Shown in pieces: positions 59,641-64,000 of a DNA stretch of 64,000 nucleotides. Below the pieces are notes generated by a model. That model did no database searches and had not been told where the DNA came from. It was given only the letters and a program-made list of their open reading frames with translations. The number at the start of each line of letters is the position of its first letter. Within the stretch, counting starts at the first letter, position 1. The translations under genes were made by a program, and so were the position numbers. The stretch is from Testudinibacter aquarius (lineage in GTDB: Bacteria; Pseudomonadota; Gammaproteobacteria; Enterobacterales; Pasteurellaceae): NCBI RefSeq assembly GCF_004342725.1, contig NZ_SMCP01000001.1, forward strand, positions 307,679-371,678. The letters run 5' to 3'.

Positions 59641-61108
59641 TACCGTCTCCCAATACTCGCTGAATCTCTGCCAGATCAGTCACGCCAGACCGCACTTTTT
59701 CCATTCCGCTGTGATACAAACTGGCAAAATCCAAGCGATATTCCGCTTTCGGCAAGCTATCACGGGTTTTATTATTAAAGTGCGGTTGCAAAAATTGATA
59801 AGTACCAATTCGACCATGATAGCCTTGCTGACATTTGTCACAGTGTTCTTGCTGCGCTTGTCGACACTCACAACAACGGCGCAGCAAGCGTTGCGCCACC
59901 ACTAACAGCAGGCAGGATTCCAGTTCATACTCTTTAATCCCCAGCTGTTTTAAACGCCCGATCGCCGAAGGTGCATCATTGGTGTGCAAAGTAGACAGCA
60001 CTAAATGTCCGGTTTGTGCCGCCCGAATCGCCATCTGTGCGCTCTCCTCATCACGAATTTCGCCCAACATAATCACATCGGGATCTTGACGCAGAAAAGT
60101 GCGCAGCAGCTGCTTGAAATCCAAGCCAATCGCCGGATTGATCTGGGTTTGTACAATACCCGGCAAACTAATTTCAATCGGATCTTCGGCGGTCAGAATA
60201 TGTTTTTCCGGTTGGTTCAGGTTGTGAAGTGCGGTATATAGCGAAATACTTTTACCACTGCCGGTCGGTCCGGTCACCAAAATCAACCCTTGTGGTTGGC
60301 GCAACGCCTGTTGAAAACAGTATTGTTGGCGCTCGGTCATCCCCAATTCAGCAAATGCCAGTTCAACAGGTTTATTCTGTTGCAGCCGCAACACCGCTTT
60401 TTCACCCAACTGGGTCGGCAAAATCGACAAGCGAAAGTCCAACACATCATTAAAAGCGGTAGTGAATTGAAAGCGCCCGTCTTGCGGCAATCGAGTCTCG
60501 GCAATATCCAAATGTGCCAACAATTTCACTCTTGAAATCAAACGATTGGCAAAATTAGCGCCGATTTGCCGATTAACGCTCAACACACCATCCACCCGAA
60601 ACCGCACTTGCAACCCTTGTGCGTTTAGCAGCGGCTGCGGTTTAAGTTGTGCTATCGGTTCAAAATGGATATCCGATGCCCGTTGTGCCAACGCCTGTTC
60701 AAAAATCGTTTCCAACAACTGAATCACCGGTTCATCACGCTTATCCTCTTGCACAGCCGGAATATCGTGACGATATACCGCTTGGGTGTAGTCTTGCAGC
60801 TGATCTGCTACGCTGCTTGATACTGTCGCAGTTAATTGTTGCAGTGCGCTTTTCAACACACTGTTGTCCAGGATCACCGGCTCGACGCTTTTATCATGTA
60901 AAAATGCAAATACCTCACAAGCATTCAAATTATCCAGCGAATCTAGCCCCAGCCATAACCGCTGTTGATCTTCTTGCAACGGCAATGCGAAATAGCGTAG
61001 CAACAACGATTGCTCATGACAATTGCGTCGCCACAGTGATGGTTCAATCTCAAAAAGCTGCCCGTCCAGCGCTGTGATTTGAATGGTGAGTGAATTAACG
61101 CCAGTCAT
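59627..61108 (-). CDS. pilB: Type IV pilus assembly ATPase PilB
   Basis: The 493-residue secretion ATPase has VTGPTGSGKSISLYTAL (Walker A), the Asp-box (ILTAEDPIEISLPGIVQTQ), LGEIRDEESAQMAIRAAQTGH (Walker B) and a zinc tetracysteine motif (CCECRQAQQEHCDKC). It powers pilus extension. The Asp and His boxes are intact. Confidence 0.95.
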   Translation of the reverse strand: MTGVNSLTIQITALDGQLFEIEPSLWRRNCHEQSLLLRYFALPLQEDQQRLWLGLDSLDNLNACEVFAFLHDKSVEPVILDNSVLKSALQQLTATVSSSVADQLQDYTQAVYRHDIPAVQEDKRDEPVIQLLETIFEQALAQRASDIHFEPIAQLKPQPLLNAQGLQVRFRVDGVLSVNRQIGANFANRLISRVKLLAHLDIAETRLPQDGRFQFTTAFNDVLDFRLSILPTQLGEKAVLRLQQNKPVELAFAELGMTERQQYCFQQALRQPQGLILVTGPTGSGKSISLYTALHNLNQPEKHILTAEDPIEISLPGIVQTQINPAIGLDFKQLLRTFLRQDPDVIMLGEIRDEESAQMAIRAAQTGHLVLSTLHTNDAPSAIGRLKQLGIKEYELESCLLLVVAQRLLRRCCECRQAQQEHCDKCQQGYHGRIGTYQFLQPHFNNKTRDSLPKAEYRLDFASLYHSGMEKVRSGVTDLAEIQRVLGDGNGGI

Positions 61109-61123
61109 CCTATACTCCTGCTG

Positions 61124-61588
61124 CTACGAACAAAAACCAACCGGGAAAATAGCCGTATCTGAATTCGGAGCAGTGCAAGCCACCGCCCAACTGATTTCGC
61201 TGCCGTTGCCGCCACTCGGTGTCAGGGTGTAGCCGTAGCCCTCCAAGCTGCTTTTACCGCTGACACTGATTTTGCCTGCTGCGGTGGCGATGGTTTTGAT
61301 ATATTTCGATTTATTCTCTGCGGTTTTATCCGGCTGAATACCATTGCTGCCTCCGCTACACCCCGTGGCTGCACCGGTATTATAAATACACAGCTCCACC
61401 TCGCCACGATAGGGGGTTGAAGCTTGCAGTAGTTCCGACAGCGCCGCTTTGCGGGTGTAGCTTTGATAAGACGGCACAGCGATGGTCGCCAGCACGGCAA
61501 TAATTGCGATAACAATCATCAATTCCACCAACGTAAAACCGCTTTTAAGGTTGTTTTTGATATTGCTTTTTAGATTAAAGTGTTGCAT
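61124..61588 (-). CDS. pilA: Type IV pilin PilA
   Basis: This 154-residue major pilin has a basic leader cut after Gly (KSG-FTLVELMIVIAIIAVLA), Glu5 of the mature chain, and a C-terminal disulphide region (AVACTAPNSDTAIFPVGFCS). A second cysteine pair (ELCIYNTGAATGC) lies in the alpha-beta loop. It is the first gene of pilABCD. Confidence 0.96.
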   Translation of the reverse strand: MQHFNLKSNIKNNLKSGFTLVELMIVIAIIAVLATIAVPSYQSYTRKAALSELLQASTPYRGEVELCIYNTGAATGCSGGSNGIQPDKTAENKSKYIKTIATAAGKISVSGKSSLEGYGYTLTPSGGNGSEISWAVACTAPNSDTAIFPVGFCS

Positions 61589-61680
61589 GATTTTTTCCTT
61601 GTTTAGATAAAAATTGACGGCTCAAAATTGACAGCCTCAGCATCGCAAAGCTGCACACAAAAATCTAAAAACGGCAAAAT

Positions 61681-61702
61681 TACTGGAATTAAGATCGCAA
61701 AA
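61681..61702 (-). promoter_or_regulatory. Candidate CRP-S (competence) site upstream of pilA
   Basis: On the minus strand TTTTGCGATCTTAATTCCA contains the strong CRP-S half TTTTGCGATC and a weak second half. It is about 95 bases upstream of pilA and ends at the ampD start. Such sites need Sxy/TfoX with CRP in Haemophilus competence genes. Confidence 0.5.
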
Positions 61703-61703
61703 T

Positions 61704-62264
61704 ATGATGTTGCCCCCGCAAAAAATTCAGCACGGTTGGTTGAGCCCGGTGCGCAAGATTTCGTCACCGCACTTTGATGCACGCCCTGACTCTGACGATA
61801 TTTCCCTGCTGGTGATTCACTACATCAGCCTGCCGCCAGAGCAGTTTGGCGGCAATTTTATCGATCAATTTTTTCTGGGCAACCTAGCGCCAAATATCCA
61901 CCCCTATTTTGCCGAGATTTACCAGCAGCGGGTTTCCGCGCATTGTTTGATCAGTCGTTTAGGCGAAGTTACCCAATACGTCAGCTTTGCTGATCGCGCT
62001 TGGCACGCCGGTTTATCCTGCTTTCAAGGGCGGGAAAAATGTAATGATTTTGCCATTGGCATTGAATTGGAAGGCTCAAATAATCAACCTTTTACTGCGG
62101 CGCAATACCGCACTTTGCAGCAACTGACCACGTTGATTATGCAAAACTATCCACAAATTACCCCAGAACGAATTGTCGGGCATAGTGATATTTCACCGGG
62201 AAGAAAAATCGATCCCGGTCAATTTTTTGATTGGCAACGCTATCTTAGCGGAATATCCGCCTAA
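61704..62264 (+). CDS. ampD: 1,6-anhydro-N-acetylmuramyl-L-alanine amidase AmpD
   Basis: This 186-residue zinc amidase of the cytosolic peptidoglycan-recycling path has LLVIHYISLPPEQFGG (first His ligand), SDRAWHAG-like block FADRAWHAGLS, FAIGIELEGSNNQPFT and GHSDISPGRKIDPG with the last ligands. The start lies directly beside the divergent pilA control region. Confidence 0.95.
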   Translation: MMLPPQKIQHGWLSPVRKISSPHFDARPDSDDISLLVIHYISLPPEQFGGNFIDQFFLGNLAPNIHPYFAEIYQQRVSAHCLISRLGEVTQYVSFADRAWHAGLSCFQGREKCNDFAIGIELEGSNNQPFTAAQYRTLQQLTTLIMQNYPQITPERIVGHSDISPGRKIDPGQFFDWQRYLSGISA

Positions 62265-62293
62265 CAGGAAAAATGCTATTTAAAATAAGAATT

Positions 62294-62309
62294 TGTGATA
62301 TATCTCACA
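62294..62309 (+). promoter_or_regulatory. Perfect-consensus CRP site upstream of the ABC exporter gene
   Basis: TGTGATATATCTCACA has both TGTGA and TCACA halves at the 6-base spacing. A promoter-like TTGTGA - 17 bases - TATGGT follows near 62337-62365, which would place the site near -68. A second palindrome (TGATGTGTCACATCA) lies between them. Confidence 0.65.
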
Positions 62310-62400
62310 TAGATAATGATGTGTCACATCACTGCTTGTGATCAATATCTTTTTATTATATGGTCTGCTTAGAATAAAAATTAAGTGAGCATAGCCTAGG

Positions 62401-63771
62401 ATGAAAACATATTACCCCCTGCTATTTAACCGCACTTTTAAGCTTTCGCTACTATTATTACTGATACAACAATTTATTATCGCCTCTTCAAACTATTGGA
62501 TTGCAATCAGTGCTGAGAAAATTGCCACACAACAGCCCTATTTTCTGTATTTATCACTGTTTATTGTGTCATTAATTATTGTATATATTCCGTCGGTCAT
62601 TTCCATCAGCTTATTGGAAAAAGCCAAAATAATTGCATTAAATAGCTACCATACTCAATTCAGAACACTGTTTTACGGCTTAAGCCACATCAATGCTGAT
62701 AAAAACCAGAAAAAAACCATGATGCCCTATTTATCGTCTGAATCTTTTCTTGTGATTGATGAATCTTATCGCTTTATTTATGATTGGATTGCCGTGATAT
62801 TAAATGTGCTGTTTAATATCATTACTCTAGCCTTTTTGTTAGAAGCCAATATTATTTATGCTTATTTTATCGGACTGTTATTAGTATTAGGCTTTATCCT
62901 GAAATTCAACACTAATGTCGCTGAAAAAAGTCGCCAAGCACAACAAGATCGTACCGAATTGCAACATCATCTGTCTCAAATCTGGGATAACTGTACGCTG
63001 GGCAATCAATATAATGATCGGCTTTACCAACAAGACCTACTGAAAAAACAACAATCTTTATTATTTTCCGCTGTCAAAAGCAAACAATTTAATAATATTG
63101 TCTCCTCTGTTGGTATGTTAATTATGATGTTGCCGGTTATTATGCTGATTCTATTTCTGTTTTACCAATACCGCACTTCGCCAGCAATGTTAGCAGTACT
63201 GATTGCAACGTTACCAAGACAAGTCATTATGCTGCAATATTGCTACAGTATTATTTCCTATATTACCCAATGGTCTGCATTAAAAGCCAAATTAAACGGA
63301 TTACTTCAAGCTATGATACCTCCGCCAACAAACAGTGATATTTATCAGCGAATTTTATGGGATAAATTTAAGATTAGTACATCTGCTAATCTTAATATTG
63401 AAATAATCAACTTGGAATATTTAAAAAATAACCTACCTAAACAGGGAAGAATTACGATTCAAGCGCCAAACGGTGCTGGAAAATCGTCTTATTTAATATG
63501 GCTGAAAACACAATTGGCAGAACAAGCTTATTACCTGCCGGCTTATCACCATCTACAATTTTCACAAACAAATACAACGCATTGCTCTACCGGAGAAGTA
63601 TTAAAATATAATCTCAATGAGCTGCAACAACATTTAGACCAAAAAATTAAAGTGATTATGTTAGATGAATGGAACGCTAATCTTGATACTGCGTCAACAA
63701 ATGAAGTGGATCAATTAATCGAAAAACTAAGCCAATTGTTTTTAATTATTGAGGTGAGGCATCATATTTAA
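62401..63771 (+). CDS. ABC-type exporter-like protein with a strongly shortened ATPase domain
   Basis: The 456-residue protein has about six membrane helices in its first 300 residues. A nucleotide-binding part follows, with Walker A (APNGAGKSS, 355-363), a signature-like STGE (396), Walker B (VIMLDEWNANLD, Asp422) and a final H-loop-like EVRHHI. Walker A Lys to Walker B Asp spans about 61 residues, about half of the usual distance, so most of the helical subdomain is absent. The gene is AT-rich but has two USS. The substrate is unknown. No partner is visible inside the window. Confidence 0.7.
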   Translation: MKTYYPLLFNRTFKLSLLLLLIQQFIIASSNYWIAISAEKIATQQPYFLYLSLFIVSLIIVYIPSVISISLLEKAKIIALNSYHTQFRTLFYGLSHINADKNQKKTMMPYLSSESFLVIDESYRFIYDWIAVILNVLFNIITLAFLLEANIIYAYFIGLLLVLGFILKFNTNVAEKSRQAQQDRTELQHHLSQIWDNCTLGNQYNDRLYQQDLLKKQQSLLFSAVKSKQFNNIVSSVGMLIMMLPVIMLILFLFYQYRTSPAMLAVLIATLPRQVIMLQYCYSIISYITQWSALKAKLNGLLQAMIPPPTNSDIYQRILWDKFKISTSANLNIEIINLEYLKNNLPKQGRITIQAPNGAGKSSYLIWLKTQLAEQAYYLPAYHHLQFSQTNTTHCSTGEVLKYNLNELQQHLDQKIKVIMLDEWNANLDTASTNEVDQLIEKLSQLFLIIEVRHHI

Positions 63772-63844
63772 ATCATTCAAGTAGATTTATAATATCAGCC
63801 CAAATCTGCTGGGAAATTTAAAATACACGGTCAATATTGTAAGA

Positions 63845-63944
63845 GTAGGAGCGAATTATATATCCGTCCGAACCGCACTTTTCCTTTATTGATTAAGTAC
63901 TTATACCGCACTTCGCAAACGGGCGGATATATAATCCGCCCCTT
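63845..63944 (+). repeat. Palindrome-ended USS-bearing repeat, copy D
   Basis: This copy has the orientation of copy A. It starts GTAGGAGCGAATTATATATC, shows two USS (ACCGCACTT) and TTATTGATTAAGTACTTATA, and ends in GGGCGGATATATAATCCGCC. The right edge reads CCTTGTA in place of CCTAC. It lies downstream of the ABC gene. Confidence 0.8.
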
Positions 63945-63987
63945 GTATATTCAAAATAAAGTATACTAGCAACACAGCACCGAATCG

Positions 63988-63996
63988 TTATCCACA
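63988..63996 (+). promoter_or_regulatory. Single DnaA-box-like 9-mer
   Basis: TTATCCACA matches the strong DnaA box. It is a lone copy at the edge of the window, so it may be chance. Confidence 0.2.
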
Positions 63997-64000
63997 GCTT

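Noticed and set aside
63772..64000. Replication origin
   Set aside because: Only one DnaA box is visible, and there are no neighbouring origin genes in the window.

Overview
This is a chromosomal segment of a gammaproteobacterium of the family Pasteurellaceae. The clearest sign is the Haemophilus-type DNA uptake signal sequence (USS, core AAGTGCGGT / ACCGCACTT), which occurs dozens of times on both strands, inside genes and in terminators. Gene content and order agree: metY-rimP-nusA-infB-rbfA-truB, pilABCD next to ampD, frdABCD with a divergent epmA, and coaE-yacG. The variant is the 'Hin' USS type, not the Actinobacillus pleuropneumoniae type. A complete glucose PTS permease argues against H. 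influenzae itself. I cannot name the species.

Layout. 1-8.9 kb: an aberrant FadI-like thiolase, smpB, then the minus-strand translation/transcription operon (initiator tRNA, rimP, nusA, infB, rbfA, truB) and a kinase-like gene coupled to a 44-residue lipoprotein. 9.6-17 kb: lipoproteins, nagK, ribA, a 2-hydroxyacid dehydrogenase, an oligopeptide-binding lipoprotein, a MarC-family protein and a protein E-like lipoprotein. 17.3-30 kb: parE-parC, ptsG, an M15 peptidase with dapE-yffB, an NSS transporter, pheA, raiA, a small GNAT protein, yacG-coaE. 30-34 kb: a RelE toxin-antitoxin pair, pntAB and a 298-bp MITE-like element. 34-35.7 kb, between sfsA and tyrS, is the most unusual stretch: a Fur box followed by a predicted small RNA, a four-copy array of about 80-bp units, and a predicted type I toxin/antisense RNA locus. 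35.7-48.7 kb: tyrS, a glycine-zipper lipoprotein, glnE, argA, a uracil-DNA-glycosylase-superfamily gene, uppP, epmA, frdABCD. 48.8-53.9 kb: an AT-rich catabolic island (LysR, MFS permease, split transketolase, SDR) almost free of USS. 54-64 kb: modABC with divergent modE, pilABCD, ampD, and a CRP-linked ABC-type exporter with a strongly shortened ATPase domain.

How the parts fit. Several genes serve anaerobic or mixed energy metabolism (fumarate reductase, transhydrogenase, molybdate uptake with its sensor ModE, glucose PTS). The pil genes, their probable CRP-S site and the dense USS point to natural transformation. Four copies of a palindrome-ended element of about 107 bp, each carrying a USS, are scattered through the window; two lie inside operons (infB/rbfA and modA/modB).

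The best candidates for undescribed biology are the Fur-box small RNA and its duplicated downstream units, the 24-codon hydrophobic peptide locus upstream of tyrS, the MITE-like element with a predicted three-way fold, the thiolase that lacks two of its three catalytic residues, and the compact ABC protein. All of these are read from sequence alone and remain predictions.
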